Part shown: in pieces, positions 12,811-23,437 of the stretch
Numbering within the stretch: position 1 is the first letter of the stretch
Layout: each line of letters opens with the position of its first letter
NCBI GenBank assembly: GCA_022818135.1
Contig: JAFMSR010000003.1
Location: forward strand, 35,674,949 to 35,738,948
From: Saxidomus purpurata
Lineage: Eukaryota; Mollusca; Bivalvia; Venerida; Veneridae
DNA: 64,000 nucleotides
Direction: 5' to 3'
The notes under the pieces: model-generated
What the model was told of the DNA's origin: nothing
The model's input: the letters and a program-made list of their open reading frames with translations, nothing else
Databases searched by the model: none
Translations under genes and position numbers: made by a program

Positions 12811-13465
12811 GATATCTTCATTTTACCAGTAAGTTTGAATACATCATCAATTTAACATTTACTTATAAAATCTCCACAAATCTCACACACGTTACCGTTT
12901 GCATCTACTCATTACAGGGAAAGGGTCAAAAGTTTGAATTAACTCATGCAAAAATATTAGACTTGCAAATTGCTTCAAAAGTCATGCTTTACTTGAACAA
13001 TATGGTACTTAAAACTGTTTATCAGTACAAATTATTTTGCCAGTTATATTTAATTGTGTTCATTTGTTAACACCATATACTAGTCAGTGTATATTGAGGG
13101 ATGAAGAAGCAAATCAATCTTCATTTCAGTTTTGATCGGTACCTAAAACAACAAACAAGAAAAAAAATCAACCAGTTACCTTTGCTCACGGCACTTAACA
13201 GGTCTTCTGCCTTCGAAATTTTACGCAGGAAAACATGATTACAGTATCAAAGTTCTGATCAACTGCTGAGATGTTCAGTACGCTACATGCATATGAGTTC
13301 TATGTATATTTTAACACTTCAAATTTAAAGTAGTCTATTAGATGTTTGAAAACCAAAGTTATAACAAAGTTGGATACATATTAAAATTGCCTGAAAGTTG
13401 CGTCACCGAGGAAGACAACGCCGTGCGAAAATTAACAAGGAAAGTGATTTGTAATTTTCACTTGC

Positions 13466-13612
13466 TTTCTTTTCATGGAGAGCAAATATGCACTTATCCT
13501 CATGGTCAGAAAAACAATGCCCTGACTGACACGTGCAAGCTGCTTCAACTACTTGTACACGAGACTGGAATAACAAAAACATGCACACAATAACCACATT
13601 TCCACAATGCAT
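13466..13612 (-). pseudogene. 12-cysteine peptide, copy A: first exon only, GC donor
   Basis: From ATG at 13612 there are 49 open codons: a signal peptide, then VQVVEAAC and CQSGHC as in copy C, ending HEKK at the position where copy C ends KEKK. The third-to-fourth cysteine spacing is 7 rather than 9. The following bases are GCAAGT, so a canonical GT donor is missing; it may be a T to C change or a 6-bp loss relative to copy C. No second exon with an FCC start and a CC end was found between 11.6 and 13.4 kb; that stretch holds a dead mariner element where exon 2 would be expected. The 5' flank is still clearly similar to copy C for about 260 bp. Probably an orphaned exon; a GC-AG intron to a distant exon remains possible. 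Confidence 0.68.
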
Positions 13613-13735
13613 TGCTGCAAAATTTCTTTTGAAACAAAATCTGTGAAGATTCTTTTGCAATTTGAAAGTGATATTTTTGAGAGCAATTGTAAACTAATTC
13701 GGTAACACCTGCTTTAGTTTGTTATATTTCATTAC

Positions 13736-13747
13736 AAAATATATAAG
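13736..13747 (-). promoter_or_regulatory. TATA-like box of copy A
   Basis: The minus strand reads GCTTATATATTTT about 125 bases upstream of the copy A ATG. Copy C has a TATTTATT-like sequence at nearly the same distance (21655-21662), within conserved 5' sequence. The match is by eye; function is inference. Confidence 0.4.
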
Positions 13748-13807
13748 CTGCTTGATCATATTTGTCTAGCTCAGGTTTCTATATATAATAGTAACAGTTC
13801 TGAGAGA

Positions 13808-13856
13808 AGATCACAATATGTGGCATTGCTTCAGGCCCTTAACTTATGTGAATGTT
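13808..13856 (-). promoter_or_regulatory. Conserved upstream block of copy A
   Basis: About 45 bases, with ACAATATGT, CATT, GGCCCTT, TATGT and AATGTT in order, match 21744-21790 upstream of copy C although flanking sequence is more diverged. Both blocks lie about 200-245 bases from the ATG. It could be a shared upstream control element (inference). Confidence 0.4.
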
Positions 13857-14364
13857 ATTTACGACGTTTCAATTAAACACAAAAACATGAGACAATAACA
13901 GGATGCTGATTTCACTAGACTAAGTAGAGTTGCTTTCTTGTAATTACAAAACAGAAAACCCCTGAAAAATAAGATTAATATGTTCCTACTTTTTTATATA
14001 AATAAAACTAAAAAAAGAAAAGCAAACTCTACCATTAAGAACTTAGCTTCACGTGAAAGATTATACAAGTTAAACCAACTCCCTACGTAAAATTTGAACT
14101 ACTTGAAGGCAAAGAAAGTAAAATATGTAGATAAACACTGGTATAACGGATTATGCGGTGTCCACTACATTTGTCAGAACATTCTTTTATAAGTTCAACC
14201 AATCTTAGGAAGAAATGTCGATAGAAGTGAAAATTAAAGACTGACAGAGGAACCTCAAAACAGCTACCTCACTTCCTTGATCACTACTTGCACAAGTTAG
14301 GTAACTGAAAGAACGATTCAAATCGTTAATATTGTAACCTCATTTCTAAGTTTAGAACACAATA

Positions 14365-14810
14365 TGCCAGAATAGGAAGTCTTAAAATACGGTAAACGTG
14401 TCTTTCGACTCTTACACTTAACTGGGTACTTAATAGCGCAGAACAACTTTTAAATTAAAAGTGTTCAAACTCATAGAAATTCTTTAGGTAAGTCTGGAAA
14501 ATATCATTTTTAATGTATATTGATCCTACTACGTACAATCTGTTTGTTACTTTTTAACGAATTATGTGTGTTTATTACATGTTCTTAATCATTTCATTTT
14601 GCTAATGATGCTAAAAAGATATATATCAACTACAGCACAGAATGTACGAATGACACGCGCCTTACACTGAATTATACAGAGATATAAAGATACGGCTAAT
14701 AAGAGACAATGATTATGAAATAGCTTCTAGCGTATTTTCGTTACACTAAGTAAAAAATATTCATTTCATCGTATGTGAGTTCAACACAGGTCGACACCTC
14801 ATGGACAGAA
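14365..14810. repeat. Duplicated flank upstream of peptide copy A
   Basis: Partner of 9540-10110; lacks the MITE present at 9785-9963. Confidence 0.65.
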
Positions 14811-15102
14811 ACTAGTATTATTTAAATGATAACTGTTTACGACAATAACTGATTATCACTGAAAGTACTGACAAGACTAAATGAAAGTGTACATTTTAAA
14901 GTTTTAGAACTGGCAAAATGTGAAAAAGACAAAATTGATCACGAGTCCTGATATATGTTATTGGAGTTTTGCAAGTGATAATGTCAAATGCTTTTAGTTT
15001 GGCAGCAATATCTTTGTCAATTTTTGACAACATTGCATTTACTGACAAAACTATATTCTCCTTACTCTAACACTAGGTTAGCTTATACGTAAAATAATCA
15101 CT

Positions 15103-15343
15103 TATACACTTAACCGAGTTTAGAAACGCAAAGATTTCCCCTGTTGTAAACATTTTATTTGAATGACGCTATTGTTTTTATTTCTATTTAAGTCATTTTT
15201 GCGATTAATTATTGAAACTTTTACAAGAATTTAATTTTATATTGTTTTTGTTCTGTATGAAATTTGAATAAATTTGAAACACGATAACACTGTTAAAATA
15301 AATATTTTGCCACTTTTGCGTTTCTAAACCGGTTGAGTGTATA
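15103..15343. mobile_element. MITE, 237 bp, with 29-base inverted ends and TA site
   Basis: The left end TACACTTAACCGAGTTTAGA starts at 15105 and continues AACGCAAA; the reversed right end from 15341 reads TACACTCAACCGGTTTAGAA then ACGCAAA. TA flanks both sides. No coding content. It lies between peptide copies A and B. Confidence 0.78.
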
Positions 15344-15597
15344 TTGACTGATCAATAACTGAATGTTTTATGGTGTAATTAAAGAAAGCAGATATTTAGT
15401 AGAAATAAATATATATATCAAAATATTTGCTTGCATAACATGATTTGTATCAATATATTAAACAACACAAACAGTACTACAAATATTTATTGTTTTGGCA
15501 GTTACGAGCGAGAAAAAATTTGAAAATGCAATAGTTATCTAATGAACTTGTTTTTTTGCGTTGGCGTTCTTCATGTAATGTTGAGATGTGATGATGC

Positions 15598-16379
15598 TCA
15601 TGGCTTCTGACAACACCGTCGACCTATTTTTGCACTCAGGATGCAAGTACCCATGCGGTGCATACCATTCTGGCTACATGTTTCTATTTTGCAACGACAG
15701 TTGGTAAAACTCATGCGAGGACAACAGAAGTTCCCATTCTGACCAAATAAATTGATATTCATTATGAATGTTTCCGGGATTATTGTCCACCGGCTAAATC
15801 CTTAACAATCATCATGTCATTTTGGACATACAGATATTTCAAACATGGGTCAGAATGATTCTAAATATATTGTGATGATAGACAGGAAATTTAATTCTGA
15901 GAAAAGGAATTTATCTGTATAGGAAACGTCGTAAACTTCACAGGTTAACAAACATAGAACAATAACACTTGCTATTCAATCACTAGATTGTTTACGATTA
16001 GAGTACAGAAGGATCTTGTAATCTCGAACTCTGTCATAAACATTTCATTTTTCCTAGTCGTTCGTTAGTCCGGACAATGTATTTTCAAACAAGCTAGACT
16101 GCTCCTTTTAAAGCTAGTGAAATTCCTTTTACGTCAAATGCTTCAAACTAGACTCACTAACTTCGACACAAAAGGGTGCTAACTACATCAAAATACCTTA
16201 CTGGTTATCTTACCGTTTCCAAATTAACTACACATTTTCCTTTATCTTCCTGGTCAGGGTTACAATCCTAAGCTTGGCACGGACACGTATCGTCTACTGA
16301 AGGTGATCCAGCGTAAAAAAAGCCGCACAATAATCAAAACACACAGCACACGAACGCTTACCATATTCCAAACGCCCAT
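15598..16379 (-). pseudogene. 12-cysteine peptide, copy B: frameshift and internal stop
   Basis: Exon 1 is 16379..16214 (GTAAGA donor) and exon 2 is 15738..15598 (acceptor GGTCAG, ends TGA). Exon 1 starts with ATG and a hydrophobic signal-like stretch, but its 166 bp are one base off a phase-0 length, and a run of seven T is the likely slip site. In the cysteine frame a TAG falls between the third residue pair and Cys3 (C-P-C-Q-A-stop-D-C). Otherwise the framework equals copy C: C-x-C-x4-C-x9-C in exon 1, and CC-x7-C-x-C-x4-C-x10-C-x9-CC in exon 2, with the shared local string SAxIGxRCC. Intron position and phase are also shared. This was found by reading the minus strand, not from a long open frame. 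Alternatives are assembly error at the T run and stop, or a live gene with a different start; a decayed paralogue is simplest. Confidence 0.77.
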
Positions 16380-16560
16380 CGTTAACTGTCGCAAAAGTTT
16401 TGATTTAACCACTGGGAATATATCATTTCTTTATATACCTCAAATGTTACGACGCAGTGCAATAAGAATAATGACAGATTACAACAGAATGATGGAAATA
16501 CACATTTTTCAACCAAAAGCGCCTGAAACAAGTATATGATTAGTAAACTATTACCTACCA

Positions 16561-16744
16561 AATGTTGCAAGAGGAATATTTACCGTTTGATGAATGTCCT
16601 GCAGATGTTACTGGATTGAATATAAAGATTTTTAGGAACAGAACAGAACACTGCAAGAAGAACCTGACTGTTTACATGAAAAGGTGCTGTGGCTCTACAC
16701 GTAGAACAAGTTTTCAGTCTGTTATAACTGTTACATGCACATGA
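16561..16744 (+). other. Short cysteine-containing open frame, unrecognised
   Basis: A 60-codon frame from ATG at 16562 to TGA at 16744 encodes DECPADVTG, then HCKKNLTVYMKRCCGS, and ends VITVTCT. It has five cysteines and two N-glycosylation sequons (NRT, NLT). A weak AG acceptor (TTGCAAG) could make it a terminal exon. It lies antisense and upstream of peptide copy B. I do not recognise a family; chance is a real possibility. Confidence 0.25.
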
Positions 16745-17019
16745 CTACTACCGATAATTTAAAGTCAATGACTTACTCCGTTACCTAACTCATCGCTACT
16801 TTACTAAAATGATCTACATTAACAAGTTATTGGGGGTTTAACAAATATGCTTATTTTGTATGCTAACTAATGAAATACTGTGTTATATCAATGATATATA
16901 TAGTGATGATATAGATCACCAACACTATGACTGATATAGGTCTGCCGGAACAACATTTACGTAGTGCATATACATAATTTTGCTTTTTTTTTTAATAGTA
17001 AGCATAAAATAAAAAGAAA

Positions 17020-17162
17020 ATTGTTTGTTCTGAGTGGATATGGAATATATCTCAGCTCAAAATGATATTATGTTCACATTTTAACTCGCGCTTCGCGCTC
17101 GTGAAAATATTACAATTATATCACTTCTCGGTGAAATATTTTCCATATCCACTTAAAACAAT
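17020..17162. mobile_element. Fold-back (palindromic) element
   Basis: The arms share GTGGATATGGAA and TGATAT in inverted order around a centre reading CTCGCGCTTCGCGCTCG (17085-17101). The whole 143 bp could fold into one hairpin. It resembles small fold-back MITEs; no target duplication was resolved. Confidence 0.6.
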
Positions 17163-18547
17163 CAAATATCCTCTATATGATGAACACTCAACAATCTGAT
17201 TGAATTTTCGTTACAACAACCTTTTAAAATATCACCAATTTACTTGCTTGTTTGAAGCCACTGGCGTAATGATGATAAACATACATGTACTAACATTTTC
17301 TATAAAGCCCAGAGCAAATACAAAATAAGGGCAGCGACAATGCGCCAAAATAGTGACAAAACTGATATTTATTTTGCAGAACGTGTCCGTTTCAGTACTA
17401 TTTAATCATACAATCTATAGTAACAAGTCTTTAAAGATCTCGTGTATCTTGTTCTTCCTTTTCCATCGTCTCTGGAATATATAAATGATCTAAATAATAG
17501 CAAATTGACAAGCATTATGGGACTTTATATACCTATTATCTTGACATCTGATTAATACTGTGTATGTGTTGGCTGCTACTTGTCTCGACGGTCTCGTCCT
17601 TTGAATAACACATTAAGAGCATAACCGGTCATTTACATAGTAGTATGGATTCAAATCAAAGTTTGCGAATATACACTATACAAACAAGTCTATTAGTTTC
17701 ATTGTATACATCTGTGTGATTAACACGAAATATTTCGAAAAACATACCCGAACGATTACAGAAAGGATGTGTTATATCCTAATATGTATAGCATTTTCTA
17801 TCATATTTGATCCATGTCCACTGACCATATTTACCTGGTTTCCGTTTTATTAGAAAAGTTAATTAGAATTTACAATATGAATTGATATCTTATTAGACGT
17901 CCCGTGTAAGACAAATGGCAGAGATGAATAGGAATATCACTTAATTAAGGTGGTATGCGCCTCAAATATTTTGTTCGAATTTTCTCATGAAATTTACACT
18001 GTGCATAGTTGAAGCTATTTCTGATGGAAACCCGATTTCTTTGTTTTGATATCTCTTACGGTTTCTATGCTGTTATGCTTCAAACATTGCCACTGACGTC
18101 ACTTTAATTATTTTATACTTTGCTAATAACCAACGATAAATCCGCAGTGGAGTGGGTTGCGTGAAAAATTCAAGTCAAGCAGCATGTGGGTTCGAATCTA
18201 TGAAACATACTGTTTCGACATTTCGACATATAGTGCAAATGAACGCGCAATTATACTGACTAAAATCTCAAGAAATTCTTTATAAAGCGCTGAAGAAGAG
18301 GGGGTTGATAAACTGCAGATGTGATGTAAGCTTATAGATTTCATTTATTGTAATATGAAATAAATTTATATGCTTTGAATATTAAAAGTTTTAATTATTA
18401 AATTAGCTAAAGCCAGTTTTTTTTATCACGCTAGTTTACCTACTAGGGTAGAATTCACAAAGTACAGACTTGTAAGATTTAAGACAAAAATCGTGCGCTA
18501 TATACTAACTGAGCGACGAAACCCTTCTATTTGTTTTTTTTCTTTGA

Positions 18548-18866
18548 TTGTTTATAAGTCCCGGCCGACCCTGGGACTTCTCCCTGGGTGAACTTGCCAA
18601 GACTCCTAACAGACGCAGGTTGAAGAGAGACAAATGCAGATACAAGAGAATTCGGGTATCAGACCCTAGCTCTTTTACGAATAGACCCCTTGATTCTTTT
18701 ACATGCCCGGTGTATAGCACCGATACACGTGATACTACCTATTGGTTTCTAATGGGTGGGAAACACTGAAAAATTGTTTCTGAAATTTCCAGTGTTCGGC
18801 CGAGATTCGAACCGGGGACCTCCGGATTGGTAGTCTAGAGCGTTAACAACCGAACCATCCGTCCCA
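18548..18866 (-). mobile_element. tRNA-derived SINE, copy 1
   Basis: On the minus strand the head has an A-box-like GGTTCGGTTGTTAACGCTC and a B-box GGTTCGAATCT (18803-18813), then a body shared with 36581-36835, including GGGTCTGATACCCGAATTC-like sequence. It extends beyond that copy at its tail. It is nested in the TTAA-flanked element. Confidence 0.75.
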
Positions 18867-19584
18867 TCTATTTGTAAGTTTTATAATCATGAGGCCTGGT
18901 TAATTTGCCCGAGTGATAAACTCATTCACAGCTTGGTGTTGTGCTAAGTGCATTGCCGTTTGGCACATCCCCTGTTTCCTTGCCGGGGATCACACGCTGG
19001 TCATCAGCCACATAGGCCAATACGGAGTAAAGTCAGTGTCTCATCCTTATTCACATATCCACCCATACCTATATTCCATGATTTAAATCTCGACTGCACT
19101 TGCCAACATGAGATAAGCTTTTCGGGCATACATGAAATTCATTTAATTGTTTTGAAATGTGTAATGTAATAAATGTTTTCTTGGAATTATCAATAGATAG
19201 CAGTCTTTCACTTCTGTTTATTCCTCTGTAATTTGGTTTTCTTTCTATTTTTTTTTGTGTACAGTTTTTTCACATTTATAACTTTAGCATTACAAATCTG
19301 AAATAAAGCATATAAAACTTGTGACGGAAAACTCATTTCAACCTGTGATGATTATAAAATATGAAAGATAATTTAAACGGCCAAATTAAAGTGAAGAAAA
19401 CATTTCTTACTTGCCTTTTCGAACACCCGGACAATCAAAATCGCTATTATTAAACATGACGATAGACTGCAGATGGCATTTTGGTTTGTTTCATGCACTA
19501 TGATTGAAAGAGGTCATTTTTATCGCACGGAAAATCGAACAAAACTGCATGTGTAGTAAACGATCTTACATGAAGTTAACACTA

Positions 19585-19740
19585 TGTATGGAGACGCCGA
19601 TGTGTAGATGTAGAGCTGCGGACACCTCATTCGAAGGTTGCCGGTTCGAATCCCATCAGCGGAATTTGACCGGGGCCTCTTCAATTCCTCTTGTCTGTGC
19701 AACAACTGGTCATATTCCAGGAAGAATCCATCGATATTAT
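19585..19740 (+). mobile_element. tRNA-like SINE head, second family
   Basis: A B-box GGTTCGAATCC lies at 19643-19653, preceded by TGTAGAGCTGCGGACACC in place of an A box, then ATCAGCGGAATTTGACCGG. No cloverleaf with a full acceptor stem can be drawn, so it is not a tRNA gene. Confidence 0.5.
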
Positions 19741-20635
19741 AGTTATTATGGCATGCAAGAGTATGCGACAATTGATGTGAATAACTAAAATTAAACGAAG
19801 TAGATATTTTATTTTTCAATACGTATATACGTAATCACATTTTACATACTGCTAATTTCATGTCTTAGATCATTAGTATTTTGTCATAAACAGTATTATA
19901 TATCTGACAAAGTATCAATTTGAGCATAAAAAATCTATTATTCCAAGGACACATGTAAATATTGCATTTAAACGCTTATGTCAGACATGGGGTAGGGGTA
20001 CGAATTCGTAAAATTACGAAATACTAAAGTCGGTGACCCCTAATTTTCACAATGTCAACTAATAGCAAAATCGTTTTTACAAAACATATTGAACTTTTAC
20101 GTTTTTTCATCGAGCCGATTTCTTACAAATTTAATTTTACGCTAAAATTTTAACAAAACTCGAAGTCATTTATTTCCATTTTGACGTCACAAATCCGTGC
20201 ATAGCGGTTACAACGTCAAACTTTTTACGTCCAATTTTACATCAGTTTGTAGCTATTATTTAAAGATATAAGAGAAAATCAGAAGGTTGGAAATATTTTA
20301 CAAAGGCAAAACGCTACAGCTTAAAAACCTGCCGACAGCGTAAGAAAGCGCGGTGGTAAAAAAGTGACGTCAGAAGCTATGTTTGAAGCACTACTGAAGA
20401 AAAAGTTAACAAGATATTAAAAAAAGAAATTCGCTATGAAATCGGATATATGCTGAAATATACATGGTGCAAATGTGAGAAGAGAATTCGAGAAATAAAT
20501 TTGAGGCACATTCTACCTTAATCTACAGGTTACGTCGGCAGCATTTACTCTTCTAGCGTCACGATACAACGATAACCCATCTATTTCTGTTTCCACATGG
20601 GGGAGTAATTGAGTGAAAATTTACCTATTTTAAAA

Positions 20636-21548
20636 TCAATCGTTTCTGCAGCAGCGATGTCCAATCATAGCACTTGTTGAACAGACACCATTTTGAAAGC
20701 GAATGGTTTCAGTACAGTCGTCTTCATCTCTACAGTCACAGTTTATGCTACCATTTTCACCTGCGGCGCAACAAAAATATTTCACCTGCAATAGAGTAAG
20801 AAATGTGTCATAAAAGTTAACTTCCTTGATTAACGTCTCTCTCACTATATCCATTTAAGCTAAACTAGTTCTTACACCGAACGCGAGGCTTCTGCAATGG
20901 CCAACGAATCTTAAGCATAAATGCAAGCAAAATGTTTAGACTTGTGAATTGATTTAAAAGTCATATTGCACTTGAACAATACAGTTTTGTTAATGCCAAA
21001 ATCACTGTCTATAGGTACACGGGTTTTTTCAGCTTTTTTATGTTTAATCACCTACATAAAATTATGATATCAACATTTTGTAGTACGTTCATTAGTCTGA
21101 TTAGTTTTTTTTTTTTTGGTTGGAATCCTTACAACAAAGATGAGAGATTTACGGCATAGCATAGTAGGTATGAAACTTTAACTTTTGAACACATTACATA
21201 ACGCGTCATCTGACACAAATTTATTGGCAGCGCAGCATGATAAATCTTGTACAAAACCATTGTTTTATCAACTGCTTATGTGTTCTGTACTATATACAGA
21301 TGAGCACACTTCAGACTGACTTTAAGGTGATTTTTTAATGTTTCTAACGAATCTTGAAAAAACAAAGTGAGTTCACTTGCACTTACTTTCTTTTCCTTGA
21401 GAAGACATTTACCCTTGTCCTTATGATCGGAATCACAATGCCCTGACTGACACACACAAGCTGCTTCAACTACTTGTACATGATACTGAAGTAACAAGTT
21501 CATGCACACAAGAAGTGTAAAAGAAACAACTACAGTTCCACAATACAT
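20636..21548 (-). CDS. Small secreted 12-cysteine peptide, copy C (two exons, 103 aa), apparently intact
   Basis: Exon 1 is 21548..21387 (54 codons, GTAAGT donor) and exon 2 is 20785..20636 (49 codons plus TGA, acceptor ending TTGCAG); the intron is phase 0 and 601 bp. Residues 1 to about 29 are a signal peptide, with likely cleavage near VVEA/AC. The mature chain of about 74 residues has 12 cysteines at 31, 33, 38, 48, 59, 60, 70, 72, 78, 89, 99 and 100, spaced C-x-C-x4-C-x9-C-x10-CC-x9-C-x-C-x5-C-x10-C-x9-CC, ending three residues after the last CC. It is short, secreted and disulfide-rich, as in antimicrobial peptides, protease inhibitors and matrix peptides; I do not recognise the family. 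Two related copies lie at 15.6-16.4 kb and 13.5 kb on the same strand, and the shared framework argues that this is a real coding gene. Past the stop, AG/GTAAAT could be a donor in the 3' untranslated region. Confidence 0.8.
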
Positions 21549-21654
21549 TGTTGCAGCCTAAACCTTGAAGATTGTTTTTGCAATTTGAATTGAAACGTTA
21601 AAAAAAGCACGTTAATGCGGTAACATCTGCCACTATCTGTCACCTTTTCATTAC

Positions 21655-21662
21655 AATAAATA
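21655..21662 (-). promoter_or_regulatory. TATA-like box of copy C
   Basis: The minus strand reads TATTTATT about 110 bases upstream of the ATG at 21548, aligned with the TATATAT of copy A. Conservation between paralogues supports promoter use, but no start site can be seen. Confidence 0.4.
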
Positions 21663-21743
21663 CACTTTATCATAATTTTCAGCTCATGTTTCTGATTGCT
21701 ACATTTGTAAATGATTGCTAGTTAGATCTATTTACCAGAAAAA

Positions 21744-21790
21744 GAAGACAATATGTCACATTTCCTCGGGCCCTTTACATATGTAAATGT
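21744..21790 (-). promoter_or_regulatory. Conserved upstream block of copy C
   Basis: This is the partner of 13808-13856, in the same order and at the same distance from the start codon. The orthologous position in copy B is not recognisable. Confidence 0.4.
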
Positions 21791-22032
21791 TGTAAATTGT
21801 GATCTTTTTAAAAAATAAAAATAACATGAAATAACCTGATAGAATGATCTTATTTGTTGGCATGCGACCTTTTCAACCAATCAGTAATATAAAGGGAAAC
21901 TTAAGCAAATAATTATTCTTTGCCGTTAATACTCTCAAAATAAGGGTACATATACACGAACAAAATTTCGTTTAATCATAGTTATACCTTTCTGGTAATT
22001 GCAAAAGTGTTCAGTATTTCTGTTGATATAGT

Positions 22033-22884
22033 TACAGTAAACTCCGCTTATAACGAACTCCTCGGGACCTATCAAATTTGTTCCTTATATCCGGAGTTCC
22101 TTATATCCGTATATCGAACAAGTTCCTTATATACGATGTATATATATCGAACTAAAATATATATCGAACAAGTATTTTTATAGTCAAATGTTATAAAATT
22201 CGAACCATCAACTTTTGATTTTCTTACCTCCTTTTGAAGAGTTATAAAGATCTATACCCGTAAATCTATGTAAAATAATTGCAAGGATTTATAAAACATA
22301 AAAAAGGCAGTTCATGTTTTCATTGGCAAAACTTAAAAAAAATACAATTAAAGGAAGCTGATTTTCGCTCACTTGCCATAACTTGAAAAATTTAACAAGG
22401 TATTTTTTCCCAAAATGGGATTTCATCCAATCTGCATGCTAGGAACGCTCAGAATTATTTACATAAAATATTATCACTTGAATATCGTACTTAGCAATTA
22501 TGTTTGTACTCTCATTTAACTATTATAACTAGTTTACCAAAACGTTACAAATTTGTAATGATTTACCTTTATGAATAATAGCTACAAGTGCTCTACAAAA
22601 AATACAATGCAGACGGCAAAAGAAAATGCAAAATCAACAGATATTTTTTTACCTCTTCGGAACATATTTGTAGTTCGATATATACGATTACTTTATTATA
22701 CATTTTGCATTGTTGGGCCAGAAAATACTGTTCCTTATATCCAAAGTTTCCTTATAACCGGATTACGATATAACCGTATATTTTGACATTAAACAAAGAA
22801 GGGAAAAATTCGGGCTCAAAAAAACTGTTCGTTATATCCGAAGTTACGTTATATCCGGAGTCGATATATACAGAGTTTACTGTA
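22033..22884. mobile_element. Tigger-like MITE, 848 bp, with TA target duplication
   Basis: The left end CAGTAAACTCCGCTTATAAC starts at 22035 and the right end GAGTTTACTG stops at 22882. The outer 10 bases are perfect inverted repeats and both ends are flanked by TA. Inside, TTCCTTATATCCGGAG-like and GTTATATCCGG-like strings repeat in both halves. The CAGTA-start and ataacgaa motif resemble Tigger/pogo-type Tc1/mariner ends. It has no transposase. Confidence 0.82.
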
Positions 22885-23437
22885 TTCCTTTTTTGTAATA
22901 ACAAAAGTTTATACAAAAAGAAAATATTCAAGTAAAACCAAACTTCCGTGTAAACTGTGAGCTAATTAAAGACACAAAAAAGTAAACTGACAATGTTTTA
23001 CCTTGATCCAAAATGGACAAACCAAAGATCCATAGAGTGTACAACCTTCAAGTATACATGTATGTCGCAGACAGATGACTGGCTCGCTCATATATAGAAA
23101 CAGCCGTTAGAGACTATTTCATACTCAATACGTTTCAGAGTCTTCAGTAAATAAATACTGGTAGAAGGTTAATAACCCGAAAAGGTACGATGACCTCTTC
23201 TATTTTTCTGCATACAAAAATAATATGTTCTTGACTAAGTCAAAAGAAAAATGCAGGATTCTACAAGGAGGGATTTATGTTGTCAACTATTTCAAGATGT
23301 GAGTGTGTGTGGCAAGGTTAGAGATATTCTTTAGTAAGTATATCAAATTTTGAAATTATTGTCGACGTGTCATGGAAATCATATTTCACTTTGTCTCATG
23401 CTTTATCGTGTAGGCTTCTCGTCATTTTATTTTATTA

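Larger units (their letters stand above)
17945..20521. mobile_element. TTAA-flanked element of 2.57 kb with long inverted ends
   Basis: The left end reads GGTGGTATGCGCCTCAAAT from 17949 and the right end, reverse-complemented from 20517, reads GGTAGAATGTGCCTCAAAT. Similarity continues inward for about 160 bases. Both ends are preceded by TTAA (17945-17948; 20518-20521), as expected of a piggyBac-type target duplication. The paralogous segment at 11698-11713 reads as the joined flanks without the element. No transposase frame was seen inside; two SINE-like heads are nested in it. The ends could also be two solo MITEs of one family. Confidence 0.7.

Noticed and set aside
13342..13593. Plus-strand open frame of 83 codons
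   Set aside because: It is the antisense of peptide copy A exon 1; the minus strand has the signal peptide and conserved cysteines.
16303..16539. Plus-strand open frame of 78 codons
   Set aside because: Overlaps copy B exon 1 in antisense and has no protein-like features.
16561..16744. Interleukin-17-like terminal exon
   Set aside because: The VTCT ending is suggestive, but the diagnostic cysteine spacing and the WY/RIP region are absent.
18790..18866. tRNA gene
   Set aside because: A and B boxes are present but the acceptor stem does not pair and a SINE body follows.
20636..21548. Assignment of the 12-cysteine peptide to mytimycin or another known antimicrobial family
   Set aside because: Only the number of cysteines agrees; spacing and residues do not match anything I can recall with confidence.
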